This document shows positions 1 through 7,083 of a stretch of 30,947 bases of DNA, in pieces. Within the stretch, counting starts at the first letter, position 1; each line of letters begins with the position of its first letter. The notes under the pieces were generated by a model. The model did not search any database and had not been told where the DNA came from. It saw only the letters and a list, made by a program, of their open reading frames with translations. This DNA comes from JANOBJ01 sp031411575 (GTDB lineage: Bacteria > Pseudomonadota > Gammaproteobacteria > Burkholderiales > Burkholderiaceae_C), in the NCBI GenBank assembly GCA_031411575.1, contig JANOBJ010000044.1, forward strand, positions 1 to 30,947, read 5' to 3'. Position numbers and translations under genes: made by a program.

Positions 1-551
1 GCCAGTTGCTCCAGCTCTGGCCGCGCCAGCATGGTGCGCAACTCGGGCTGGCCGATCAGCACGATCTGCAACAGCTTTTTCTCGTTGGTTTCCAGGTTGG
101 TCAGCAGGCGCAGCTGCTCCAGCACGTCGGCGCTCAGGTTCTGCGCCTCGTCGATGATGAGCACGGTGTTGCGACCGGCGGCATGGGCGGCCAGCAAGTA
201 GTCGTTCAGCGGGTCGATGCAGTCCTTGACCGACGCCTGGCCGGGCCCTTCGTGGCGCACCGCGATGTGCAGTTCATCACAGACCGAGCGCAGCAGTTCG
301 GTGGCGCTGAGCTTGGGGTTGAAGATGTAGGCGACGTTGCAGTTGTCGGGCACCTGCTCCAGGAAGCAGCGGCAGACCGTGGTCTTGCCGGTGCCGATCT
401 CGCCCGTGACCAGCACGAAGCCGCCACCGCCGCTCAGGCCGTAGAGCAGGTGCGCCAGCGCTTCGCGGTGCCGCTCGCTCATGAAGAGGTAGCGGGGATC
501 GGGTGCGATCGAAAACGGATCCTGCGTCAGACCGAAAAATTGCGCGTACAT
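1..551 (-). CDS. ExeA/GspA-type AAA ATPase (C-terminus outside window)
   Basis: The frame stays open from ATG at 551 to the left edge, giving 183 residues of a protein cut by the window. The N-terminus MYAQFFGLTQDPFSIAPDPR is the usual opening of ExeA/MshM-type ATPases. Walker A (GEIGTGKTT) is at about residues 50-58 and Walker B (VLIIDEAQ) at about 130-137, followed by the LLTNLET and IVLIGQPEL strands of the family. Known members energise type II secretion or pilus assembly, or sit in exopolysaccharide/exosortase loci. A C-terminal peptidoglycan-binding domain, if present, would lie outside the window. A copy of the dispersed repeat begins 36 bp upstream of the start, so the promoter lies in or beyond it. 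The family is clear; the exact secretion or polysaccharide system cannot be told here. Confidence 0.9.
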   Translation of the reverse strand, partial: MYAQFFGLTQDPFSIAPDPRYLFMSERHREALAHLLYGLSGGGGFVLVTGEIGTGKTTVCRCFLEQVPDNCNVAYIFNPKLSATELLRSVCDELHIAVRHEGPGQASVKDCIDPLNDYLLAAHAAGRNTVLIIDEAQNLSADVLEQLRLLTNLETNEKKLLQIVLIGQPELRTMLARPELEQL

Positions 552-587
552 GGCCCGAGGATACCTGCGCCGCGCGGGGCGGATCAA

Positions 588-657
588 TTGCTATAAAAAG
601 TATAGCTAATTATGACCAGAGGACGAGCACTGCACGCTGTTATTACTGAAAAAAAGT
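588..657 (-). repeat. Dispersed 3'-end hairpin repeat, copy 1
   Basis: Read on the minus strand it runs from a T-rich end (ACTTTTTTTCAGTAATAAC) through CTCTGGTCATAATTA to the hairpin GCTATA-cttttt-like loop-TATAGC (590-606). It lies 3' of the 50-residue membrane protein gene and 5' of the ExeA-like gene, oriented like the former. It is the most diverged of the intergenic copies in its T-rich half, while the GGTCAT and hairpin blocks are well kept. Confidence 0.8.
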
Positions 658-728
658 GGGCGTCCGGCGGTTGCGGGCTTCACCCTGGTGAGCAGCGACC
701 TCCGGGAGGAGGCGCTTCGCGGAGACGT

Positions 729-881
729 TCAGGCCAGCACCGCCCACGTTGCCCACAGCACGCCCAGCGCGATCATGACGGCCGCGATACGAAAGGCATG
801 GCGTTGCAAAGGCGGCTCCTCGGCACCGGCAGCCGAAACGTCCAGAACAGAAAAAGCGGAATTTCCGGTTGAATATTGCAT
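729..881 (-). CDS. Small single-helix membrane protein, 50 aa, unknown function
   Basis: ATG at 881 is preceded by AGGAGAAGAGAGCC, a strong ribosome binding site, and the frame closes with TGA at 729. The product opens MQYSTGNSAFSVLDVSAAGA, continues with a short EEPPLQRH stretch, and ends in one hydrophobic helix of about 22 residues (AFRIAAVMIALGVLWATWAV) that reaches the C-terminus. This predicts an N-in or N-out tail-anchored small inner-membrane protein. It is too short to be found by most gene callers. A leader of roughly 200 nt with a 13-bp hairpin precedes it. I do not recognise a family; the ribosome binding site and clean helix are the arguments that it is real. Confidence 0.7.
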   Translation of the reverse strand: MQYSTGNSAFSVLDVSAAGAEEPPLQRHAFRIAAVMIALGVLWATWAVLA

Positions 882-1195
882 GGCTCTCTTCTCCTGAGTT
901 TTGATGCGTCTGGTAGCGGCTGACGCAGGACCCCCCCGGGTCCTGCGTCATCCTTACCCCCCTCTGAGGCCCTGACTGCGGGCCCCTCCCTGACTGCACC
1001 GGGGCCTTGCGGCTCCGTCACAGACAACCTGACGATAGGGGTTTCAAAAGGCGCTTCCAAGGCCTCGCGCCGCACGAAACCACGCAACTTGCCAACTAAG
1101 ACACACTTCGTTACTTAAAGTGACAATTTGTAATTCCGGGTTGTTGCGGGGGCACGTCGCCCGTGCCGCGAGGAGCCAGGAGGGGTCGGGATGGA
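882..1195 (-). promoter_or_regulatory. Intergenic leader region with possible promoter
   Basis: This 314-bp stretch has no convincing gene. Read on the minus strand, TTGTCA (1126-1121) and TGTCTT (1103-1098) are 17 bp apart, a weak sigma-70-like pair. The spacer holds an inverted repeat CACTT...AAGTG, a possible regulator site. Transcription from here would give a leader of about 210 nt for the 50-residue membrane protein. The -10 box is poor, so this is tentative. Confidence 0.35.
921..950. other. Perfect 13-bp GC-rich hairpin
   Basis: TGACGCAGGACCC (921-933) and GGGTCCTGCGTCA (938-950) are exact reverse complements around a CCCC loop. There is no T run on either side, so a standard intrinsic terminator is unlikely. 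It lies about 40 nt upstream of the start of the 50-residue membrane protein gene, within its presumed leader. It could block RNase or RNA polymerase passage, or control translation. Confidence 0.75.
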
Positions 1196-1744
1196 CTAGC
1201 CGTGAAACCCACCGCCGTCCAGAAACTGCTGCTCGTCAGGCGTGGTGGGCCTGCCGAGCACCGCGTTGCGGTGGGGAAGGCGACCAAAACGCGCCACGAT
1301 GTCGTGGTGTTCCTGAGCGTGTTTCATCAGCGCCGGGTCGAGCGCGCGCTGCAGCGCCAGCGAGCGCTGCTGGTCGGCCAAGTCTTCGGAATGCGCGAAC
1401 GGCAAATACAGGAACAACCGCAGCGGCGCTTCGATAGCGGCATCCAGTCCGGCGGCAATCGTGCGCGTGGCGACGGCGCGGGCCTGCGCGTCGGTCGCAT
1501 AGACGCGCGGCGTGTCGCGAAACGCGTTGCGCGGGTACTGGTCGAGCAGGATCACCAGCGCCAGCGCACCGGTAGCGTCGGTCTCCCAGACGACGAGTTC
1601 GCCGCGCACGGCACGCTCATGCGCGTCCAGAAAGCGGGCGCCAAATGCAGCGTCGAACGCGGCATGCTTGGAGAACCAGCGCTTCGGCCCCGCGTCACCC
1701 CAGAACGCGACAACGGCAGCGCCTTCGGTCAAGGGCAGGGTCAT
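1196..1744 (-). CDS. DUF924 family protein
   Basis: A 182-residue soluble protein that matches DUF924 through its whole length: FWGDAGPKRWFSKHAAFD at the N-terminus, LALVILLDQYPRNAFRDTP in the middle, then LRLFLYLPFAHSEDL, and RFGRLPHRNAVLGRPTTPDE near the C-terminus. The family folds as helical hairpins resembling TPR repeats, and its biochemical role is not established. No good ribosome binding site precedes the ATG. It is divergent from the lumazine synthase gene with about 100 bp between them, the only place for both promoters. The DUF assignment is firm; function is unknown. Confidence 0.9.
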   Translation of the reverse strand: MTLPLTEGAAVVAFWGDAGPKRWFSKHAAFDAAFGARFLDAHERAVRGELVVWETDATGALALVILLDQYPRNAFRDTPRVYATDAQARAVATRTIAAGLDAAIEAPLRLFLYLPFAHSEDLADQQRSLALQRALDPALMKHAQEHHDIVARFGRLPHRNAVLGRPTTPDEQQFLDGGGFHG

Positions 1745-1846
1745 GGTTTGTCAAGCTCGCGACAGGGCAACAGGGCGATCCGGCTTCTAGAATAGCTGCC
1801 ACAGCCTGACAGGCTGCGACCGCTTTCGCCACCGATGAGGCAACCC

Positions 1847-2344
1847 ATGAACCAGACCTTCCCCCCAGCCGCAGTCTCCGCCACCCCTGCCATCACGGCC
1901 CGTATTGCGGTGGTCAGCGCCACCTGGCACCGCGACATCGTGAACCAGTCGATCCAGGCGATCGTGGCTGAAGTCGGGCGCAGTTGCTCAACCAGCAGCC
2001 GCGTGGAGCAGTTCGAGGTGCCGGGTGCGTTCGAAATTCCGCTGCACGCCAAGCGGCTTGCGGCCACCGGGCGCTACGACGCCATCATCGCCTGCGGGCT
2101 GGTCGTCAATGGCGGCATTTACCGGCACGAGTTCGTGGCCGCCGCCGTGATCGATGGTCTGATGCGCGTGCAATTGGACAGCGATGTGCCGGTGTTCTCG
2201 GCCGTGCTCACGCCGCGCGACTTTCACGAGCACGACGAGCACCAGCGCTTTTTCAGCGAGCATTTCATCAAGAAGGGCACCGAAGTGGCGCAGGCCTGCG
2301 TGCGGACGCTCGCCAGCCTGCGCGAGCTGGAGGCGGTCGCCTGA
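1847..2344 (+). CDS. ribH2: 6,7-dimethyl-8-ribityllumazine synthase, type II
   Basis: Condenses 5-amino-6-ribitylaminouracil with 3,4-dihydroxy-2-butanone 4-phosphate to give lumazine, the penultimate step of riboflavin synthesis. The 165-residue product has the type II signature VNGGIYRHEFVA followed by VIDGLMRVQL, VFSAVLTPRDFHEHDEHQ and HFIKKGTEVA, close to the decameric RibH2 of Brucella and Mesorhizobium rather than the icosahedral RibH. An ATG 12 bp upstream (1835) is in frame, but GAGG at 1837-1840 sits 6 nt before the ATG at 1847, so the latter is preferred. A -10-like TAGAAT lies at 1788-1793. No other riboflavin gene or FMN riboswitch is nearby, so this is probably a paralogue beside a housekeeping ribH elsewhere. 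Confidence 0.9.
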   Translation: MNQTFPPAAVSATPAITARIAVVSATWHRDIVNQSIQAIVAEVGRSCSTSSRVEQFEVPGAFEIPLHAKRLAATGRYDAIIACGLVVNGGIYRHEFVAAAVIDGLMRVQLDSDVPVFSAVLTPRDFHEHDEHQRFFSEHFIKKGTEVAQACVRTLASLRELEAVA

Positions 2345-2413
2345 ACGCCGGGCGCAGCTCGCGCGGCGGCACAGCGGCAGCGGCGCGCACGGCGTGGATT
2401 TGACCGCAGCGGT

Positions 2414-3322
2414 TCACCCCTTGCGGGCTTGCTGCGCCTCCATTTCGCGCACCAGCGCACGCGCCTCGTCGCCTTCGGGGATCGGCTGGCCGCCGTCGCG
2501 CCACTGCACGGCGGCTTTGAAGCCCTCGGTCTGCGCGTAACGGCGAAACCACAGGCCTTCGGGGTTGTGGCGGGTGATGCCGTCAAAGACGGTGGCCATC
2601 TGCTGGCTCTGCTCCAGGCCCATGGTCAGCATCACCTGGTTGACCACCATCTTGTGCATCGCCAGATGGCTGCGCGGCACGCCGGCGATGCGGGTGGCCA
2701 GCGCCATCGTGGCGGCGTCCAGCTGCTCAGCCGGCACCACGGTGTTGGCCAGGCCCCAATCGGCAGCGGTTTTGCCATCGATGGTGTCGCCGGTGAACAT
2801 CATCTGCTTGGCGCGCGCGGGACCCAGGCGGTAGGTCCACATGGCAGTGGTCGGGCAGCCCCACACGCGGGTGGGCATGTAGCCGATGCGCGCGTCGTCG
2901 GCCATCACCAGCAAGTCGCAGCACAGCGCGATGTCGCTGCCGCCCGCTGCCGCGTAGCCGTGCACCTTGGCAATGGTGGGTTTGGGGCTTTTCCACAGCG
3001 TCATGAAGTCTTCGGTGTTGCGCTTCATGAAGGCGTAGTCGTCCAGCGGGTCCCAGGGGTGTCGCTCTTGCTGGCAGGGGTGGTCAATCTCGCTGCCGCC
3101 AAAGTGGGTCAGGTCATAGCCGCCGCAAAAGCCCTTGCCCGCGCCCTCGACCACGATGACGTGGATGTTCGGCTCGGCATTGGCCCACTCCACTGCCGCG
3201 CGGATTTCCCGCGGGGTGGCGTCGTTGATGGCGTTGTAGTGCTCGGGGCGGTTCAGCAGCAGGCGGGCGATGCGCGGGTTCGCTGCGTCGGGGTCGATGC
3301 GCAGGGTGGTGAAAGCTGGCAC
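2414..3322 (-). CDS. Crotonase-family protein (enoyl-CoA hydratase/isomerase-like)
   Basis: A 302-residue crotonase-fold protein. The N-terminal LLLNRPEHYNAIN and KGFCGGYDLTHFGG segments and the GYAAAGGSDIALCCDLL loop give the oxyanion-hole and CoA-binding framework. The two glutamates that act in classical hydratases are not conserved: the GGGCE position reads GGSD, and the segment where GQPE would lie reads GYMPTRVWG. It may therefore be an isomerase, hydrolase, racemase or other branch rather than a beta-oxidation hydratase. GTG at 3322 is chosen because GGAGA lies 6 nt before it; an upstream ATG at 3349 adds nine residues and has no such site. No acyl-CoA partner genes are adjacent. Confidence 0.85.
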   Translation of the reverse strand: MPAFTTLRIDPDAANPRIARLLLNRPEHYNAINDATPREIRAAVEWANAEPNIHVIVVEGAGKGFCGGYDLTHFGGSEIDHPCQQERHPWDPLDDYAFMKRNTEDFMTLWKSPKPTIAKVHGYAAAGGSDIALCCDLLVMADDARIGYMPTRVWGCPTTAMWTYRLGPARAKQMMFTGDTIDGKTAADWGLANTVVPAEQLDAATMALATRIAGVPRSHLAMHKMVVNQVMLTMGLEQSQQMATVFDGITRHNPEGLWFRRYAQTEGFKAAVQWRDGGQPIPEGDEARALVREMEAQQARKG

Positions 3323-3378
3323 GGCGTGTCTCCAGTGGTTTTGGCGCATGATGCCACGCCCACCGCACCCACGACAAT

Positions 3379-3452
3379 GCTATAAAATTAATAGCAAACT
3401 ATGACCATGGGATGCGGACAAAAAGGCTATTTGATGCCTAAAACGGCTTTTT
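3379..3452 (-). repeat. Dispersed 3'-end hairpin repeat, copy 2
   Basis: On the minus strand: CAAAAAGCCGTTTTAGGCAT, CAAATAGCC, TTTTTGTCCGCATCCCATGG, then TCATAGTTT and the hairpin GCTATTAATTTTATAGC. It overlaps the end of the DUF2784 gene, whose last three codons and TAG stop lie in its T-rich end, and it separates that gene from the crotonase-family gene. Confidence 0.85.
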
Positions 3453-3854
3453 GACACGCTGCGGGGGCACCCACCTCCAGGTGAGCAGCACCAGCGTCGC
3501 GAACGCGGTGTAGGCGGCCACAAACACCCACCCCGGCGCCTCAAAAAAGATCAGCCGCGACAACCAGTGTTCGATGAACGATTCGCCATAGCCGCTCTGG
3601 CCCGCGCGCTGGCGCAGCGCCTGCTCCCAGATGGTGAGCGGACACAGCTGGCCCAGCCAGCTTTGCAGCGCGATGAACACCATCAGCAACAGATGTGTCA
3701 CCCGCAAACCAAACCGGCGCACCCAGCGCCAGCCGCGCGCACCACCCACCAGGAACAACCCCTCACCGACCACGACGAACGCGACGATGGCCACGTGCGC
3801 CGCCAGAATCAGGTCGGCCAGGGCTCCGGCGGCGGCGGGGGAGAGTGCGTTCAT
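3438..3854 (-). CDS. DUF2784 family membrane protein
   Basis: A 138-residue integral membrane protein with about three to four hydrophobic helices: ADLILAAHVAIVAFVVVGE, THLLLMVFIALQSWLG and a C-terminal VFVAAYTAFATLVLLTW. The motif LCPLTIWEQALRQRAGQSGY followed by SFIEHWLSRLIF identifies DUF2784, a family of unknown function. A GTG at 3875 in the same frame would add seven residues; neither start has a strong ribosome binding site, so the ATG is a moderate choice. The C-terminal KPF and the stop codon fall in a dispersed repeat, so the native C-terminus may have been altered. Divergent from the flavin monooxygenase operon. Confidence 0.85.
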   Translation of the reverse strand: MNALSPAAAGALADLILAAHVAIVAFVVVGEGLFLVGGARGWRWVRRFGLRVTHLLLMVFIALQSWLGQLCPLTIWEQALRQRAGQSGYGESFIEHWLSRLIFFEAPGWVFVAAYTAFATLVLLTWRWVPPQRVKKPF

Positions 3855-3893
3855 GCTGGTGATTGTGCGTGGCACTGCGGCGATAGCGGAAAA

Positions 3894-3967
3894 GTTGCGG
3901 GCGCAACCAAATCGCTTTATAGTTGCAGGCGCAACTAAATGAAGCCATGTCTGGCGTCAACTAGTTG
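3894..3967. promoter_or_regulatory. Probable MarR operator array
   Basis: Three related palindromes occur in 74 bp: GTTGCgggcGCAAC (3894-3907), TAGTTGCaggcGCAACTA (3920-3937, 7-bp arms, 4-bp centre) and CAACTAGTTG (3958-3967). All use the half-site AGTTGC. The first two have the size and near two-fold symmetry typical of MarR-family sites. They lie between the divergent DUF2784 and monooxygenase genes, upstream of the operon whose last gene encodes a MarR protein. The sequence is direct; regulator identity is inferred. Confidence 0.75.
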
Positions 3968-4018
3968 CTGCTCGCTACCTACCGACCGCCGCCACGACCC
4001 GTGAACCCAACGCCCGCC

Positions 4019-5620
4019 ATGCGTGCCGAACCGACGCCCCAGACCTCCTTGCCCCTTCATGTGCCAGTGCTGATCGCCGGTGGCGGCCCGGTGGGCCTGA
4101 CGCTGGCGGCGCTGCTGTCGCGCCACGGCGTTCCCAGCCTGGTGATCGAGGCCGACGAGGGCTATTGCACCGGCAGTCGTGCGATCTGCATGTCGCGCCG
4201 CTCGCAGGAGATCTTGGGCTGGGTCGGTGCGGACCGGCCGCTGGTCGACAAGGGCCTGTCGTGGGTGGGCGGGCGCAGCTACTGGCAGGGTACCGAGGTG
4301 CTGCATTTCGAAATGCCGAGCGAGCCGACGCAGCGCTTCGCGCCGATGGTGAACATCCAGCAGTTCCATGTGGAGGCGTTCGCGCACCAGGCCGCGCAGG
4401 CCTGCGGCAACCTGGCCGATGTACGCTGGCAAAGCCGTGTCAGCGCCGTGCAGCCCCGGGCGGACGGGGTGGCGGCCGAGGTGCACACCCCGCATGGCAC
4501 AAAGACCGTGCAGGCCGATTACCTGGTGGCCTGCGACGGCGGCCGCAGCACCGTCCGCGAGCAGCTGGGCCTGCAGCTGCAAGGCACGCAATACGACGGC
4601 AAGTACGTGATCGTGGACATCGTGCAGAAGACCCGGCACCCGGTTGAGCGGCTAGCCTGGTTTGACCCACCGTCCAACCCCGGCTCTACGCTGCTGATGC
4701 ATCGCCAGCCGGGCGACGTGTGGCGCATTGATTACCAGATCCGCGACGATGAAGACCCGGCCGAGGCGGTGAAGCCCGAGAACGTGCTGCCGCGCGTGCA
4801 GAGCCACCTCACGATGATCGGCGAGCACGAGCCCTGGGAGCCGCTGTGGATATCGATCTACAACGCCAAGTGCCTCACGCTGGACCAGTACCGCCATGGC
4901 CGCGTGCTGTTTGCCGGCGATGCCGCGCACCTGGTGCCGATCTTCGGCGTGCGCGGCCAGAATTCCGGGCTGGACGACGCCGGCAACCTGGCCTGGAAAC
5001 TGGCGCGCGTGATCGACGGCCGCTCGCCCGACAGCCTGCTCGATTCGTACTCCACGGAGCGTGTGCACGCGGCGCGCGAGAACATTGCCTACGGCGCCAA
5101 GAGCACCGAGTTCATGGCACCACCCAACTTCGCGTTCAAGCTGATGCGCGAGGCTACGCTGCGGCTGGCGGTTGTGGACGACTGCGTCCGCCCGCTCATC
5201 AACCCGCGGCAATCCGTGCCCACCGTTTACGGGGATTCATCCCTGAACGTTGCGCAGGGCGACGGCTGGGCCAACGACCTGGCCGCACCCGGTGCGCCTG
5301 CGCCCGAGGCGTTGCTGGCCGGGATTCAGGGGCCGTTCCATTTGTCCAGCCGGTGGGGCCACGATTTCGTGTGCCTCGTGTTGGCCGACGGGCCGTTGCC
5401 GCACGCCATCAAGTCGCTGGTCGAGCACGGTGTAGCCGTGATTGACATTGCGCCCGGGGCCGACACGGCCGGTCAGGCCTGGCAACGTTATGGCCTGACG
5501 GGTACGGCGGATCAGGCGCTGGTGCTGGTGCGTCCCGATGGCTACGTGATGGGCCGCTGGCACGGCCTCGACCCGGCGCCGCTGCTGATGGCATTGCGAA
5601 CCCACGGAGTTGCCACATGA
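4019..5620 (+). CDS. FAD-dependent aromatic-ring monooxygenase (class A)
   Basis: A 533-residue flavoprotein hydroxylase. The FAD-binding VLIAGGGPVGLTLAALLSRHG lies at residues 17-37. The DG motif YLVACDGGRSTVRE is at about 167 and the GD motif VLFAGDAAHLVPIFGVRGQN at about 296, followed by GLDDAGNLAWKLA. A thioredoxin-like C-terminal region (about 410-533) is as in MhpA/PheA-type phenol and hydroxyphenylpropionate hydroxylases. The substrate is probably a phenolic compound but cannot be named. ATG 4019 is chosen over TTG 3965 or GTG 4001, because the former alternative overlaps the operator array. The stop overlaps the DUF2783 start by 4 bp (ATGA), so translation is coupled. Control by the MarR gene two positions downstream is likely. 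Confidence 0.88.
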   Translation: MRAEPTPQTSLPLHVPVLIAGGGPVGLTLAALLSRHGVPSLVIEADEGYCTGSRAICMSRRSQEILGWVGADRPLVDKGLSWVGGRSYWQGTEVLHFEMPSEPTQRFAPMVNIQQFHVEAFAHQAAQACGNLADVRWQSRVSAVQPRADGVAAEVHTPHGTKTVQADYLVACDGGRSTVREQLGLQLQGTQYDGKYVIVDIVQKTRHPVERLAWFDPPSNPGSTLLMHRQPGDVWRIDYQIRDDEDPAEAVKPENVLPRVQSHLTMIGEHEPWEPLWISIYNAKCLTLDQYRHGRVLFAGDAAHLVPIFGVRGQNSGLDDAGNLAWKLARVIDGRSPDSLLDSYSTERVHAARENIAYGAKSTEFMAPPNFAFKLMREATLRLAVVDDCVRPLINPRQSVPTVYGDSSLNVAQGDGWANDLAAPGAPAPEALLAGIQGPFHLSSRWGHDFVCLVLADGPLPHAIKSLVEHGVAVIDIAPGADTAGQAWQRYGLTGTADQALVLVRPDGYVMGRWHGLDPAPLLMALRTHGVAT

Positions 5621-5814
5621 CCGATGCCGAACTGGACCAGAGTTACACCGCTGTCTGCGAAGCGCTCGCGCAAGTGGGGCAGGGCCAGGCGCCTGTGTTC
5701 CTGTCGATGCTGTGCCTGTCGCTGATGAGCCGCTTTGAGCGGGCCGACGAGGTGCTGCCGCTGATCGCGCAGGCCCGGGCGCAATGCGATGCGGGGGCGC
5801 GGCAGGATGGCTAG
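5617..5814 (+). CDS. DUF2783 family small protein
   Basis: A 65-residue acidic, helical protein beginning MTDAELDQSYTAVCEALAQV and continuing with APVFLSMLCLSLMSRF. This matches DUF2783, a family usually encoded directly beside FAD-dependent monooxygenases, as here (4-bp overlap with the preceding stop). Its function is unknown; co-occurrence suggests a partner or stabiliser of the hydroxylase. No signal peptide or true membrane helix. Confidence 0.85.
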   Translation: MTDAELDQSYTAVCEALAQVGQGQAPVFLSMLCLSLMSRFERADEVLPLIAQARAQCDAGARQDG

Positions 5815-6325
5815 CCCGACGCGCCTGTCGGGTCGCACCGTACCGCGAGCGCGGGCGGCCATGCCTCCGCCCGCGCTCGACCAGTTCCTGACCTACCGGC
5901 TGCACCAGGTCAGCAAGCTCACGGACAAGCACAGCAGCGATGCGCATGCCGCCGAGCTCGGGTTGGGCGTGGGCGAGGGGCGCTGTCTGGCCGCGATTGG
6001 CAACTTCGCGCCTCTCTCGGTCAATGATCTGGCGTCGCGCGCGAACCTCAACAAGGCCCAAGCCAGCCGCGCTGCACAGTCGCTGGTTGCGCGCGGCCAT
6101 GTGCACAAAGAGCCGAGCGCGCACGATGCTCGCAGCGTAGTACTAACGTTGACACCGGCCGGAAACACCCTCTGGCAGCAGGTGATGGACTTGATTGCTC
6201 GGCGCAATCGCGAGATATTTGGTTGCCTGACGTTTACCGAGCAGCAACAACTGGGGCGTATGCTGGGCCGATTGATTCAGCACGCAAGCAACCATGGCGA
6301 CACACGCAAGGCCGTGCCGAAATAG
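5807..6325 (+). CDS. MarR family transcriptional regulator
   Basis: A 172-residue winged-helix regulator. GVGEGRCLAAIGNFAPLSVNDLASRA and KAQASRAAQSLVARGHV form the helix-turn-helix and recognition helix. HDARSVVLTLTPAG is the wing, with the DxR signature of MarR proteins. ATG 5807 overlaps the DUF2783 stop by 8 bp; ATG 5789 (six residues longer) and ATG 5861 are alternatives, none with a clear ribosome binding site. As the last gene of the monooxygenase operon it probably represses the operon, through the AGTTGC palindromes at 3894-3967, and is relieved by a phenolic ligand. That is inference. Confidence 0.88.
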   Translation: MASPTRLSGRTVPRARAAMPPPALDQFLTYRLHQVSKLTDKHSSDAHAAELGLGVGEGRCLAAIGNFAPLSVNDLASRANLNKAQASRAAQSLVARGHVHKEPSAHDARSVVLTLTPAGNTLWQQVMDLIARRNREIFGCLTFTEQQQLGRMLGRLIQHASNHGDTRKAVPK

Positions 6326-6350
6326 CGCGCCAAGTACACCGTTTTTAACT

Positions 6351-6367
6351 GCGGGCAGTCTGCCCGC
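6351..6367. other. Short hairpin before the GAF gene ribosome binding site
   Basis: GCGGGCA-gtc-TGCCCGC is a perfect 7-bp stem with a 3-nt loop. It abuts AAAGGAG, the ribosome binding site of the GAF-domain gene, and follows the MarR stop by 25 bp. It has no T run, so it could be a weak terminator element for the operon or a translational control stem. Confidence 0.5.
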
Positions 6368-6381
6368 CAAAGGAGTTCCCG

Positions 6382-6963
6382 ATGGGCCAACTCCATGATC
6401 CGGGCTTCGAGCCGGATGACCTGACCGTACGGATCTCGGAGCTGCTGGTCGCCACCGCGGACAGCGGCGATGCGCTGATCAACAGCTCGGTGCAGGAAGT
6501 GCTGCAGCTGCTGCGCGAGCGGCTCAAGATGGACGTGGTGTTCGTGTCCGAGTTCGTCAATGGTCAACGGGTGTTTCGCCGCGTCGACAGCGGGCTGGGG
6601 CGCAAAGGCCCCAAGGTGGGTGATTCCGACCCGCTGGAAGCAACCTTCTGCCAGGCCGTGGTGGATGGCCGCATGCCCGGCATGGTGCCCGATGTGGAGG
6701 TGCTGCGCACCCAGGTCGAGTTGCCACCCATCGGCAAGGGCATTGGCGCCTTTCTCAGCACGCCGATTGTGATGAAAGACGGCAGCGTCTACGGCACGTT
6801 GTGCTGCTTCAGCATGAGCCCCAATCCGAGTCTCAAAGAGCGCGACCTGCAAAACCTCAAGTTCTCGGCCAAGCTCACAGCACAGAAGATTGAAGAGCAG
6901 AACGCGCGTCGCAGCGATCCGCCACCCGACAAATGGGCGCTTGAGCCGATCAAGCCGGTCTAG
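6382..6963 (+). CDS. GAF domain-containing protein
   Basis: A 193-residue soluble protein that is essentially one GAF domain (about residues 20-170). It has VQEVLQLLRERLKMDVVFVSEF, then SDPLEATFCQAVVDGRMPGM, and PIVMKDGSVYGTLCCFSMSP, the last being the common GAF core strand and loop. No kinase, EAL, GGDEF or helix-turn-helix domain is attached, so it is a free-standing sensor domain of unknown ligand and partner. The start is well defined by AAAGGAG 7 nt before the ATG. It is separated from the MarR gene by only 56 bp and could be co-transcribed. Confidence 0.88.
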   Translation: MGQLHDPGFEPDDLTVRISELLVATADSGDALINSSVQEVLQLLRERLKMDVVFVSEFVNGQRVFRRVDSGLGRKGPKVGDSDPLEATFCQAVVDGRMPGMVPDVEVLRTQVELPPIGKGIGAFLSTPIVMKDGSVYGTLCCFSMSPNPSLKERDLQNLKFSAKLTAQKIEEQNARRSDPPPDKWALEPIKPV

Positions 6964-7083
6964 CGGTGGCTGTCGCCGTGCCTATAGCCATAAATTCGGG
7001 CGGCCATTGGCAGCGTGGGGTGTGAAGCAGGGGACAAAACCTTACAATGGAGGGTTGGTCTGCCTTGCAGCAGTCACCCTCTC

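Noticed and set aside
6..596. Plus-strand frame at the left edge
   Set aside because: It is antisense to a clear ExeA-type ATPase with Walker A and B motifs.
688..897. Plus-strand frame of 69 codons
   Set aside because: It overlaps antisense the 50-residue membrane protein, which has the better ribosome binding site and a plausible product.
921..950. Hairpin considered as an intrinsic terminator
   Set aside because: No T tract follows on either strand, so only an unspecified structural role is claimed.
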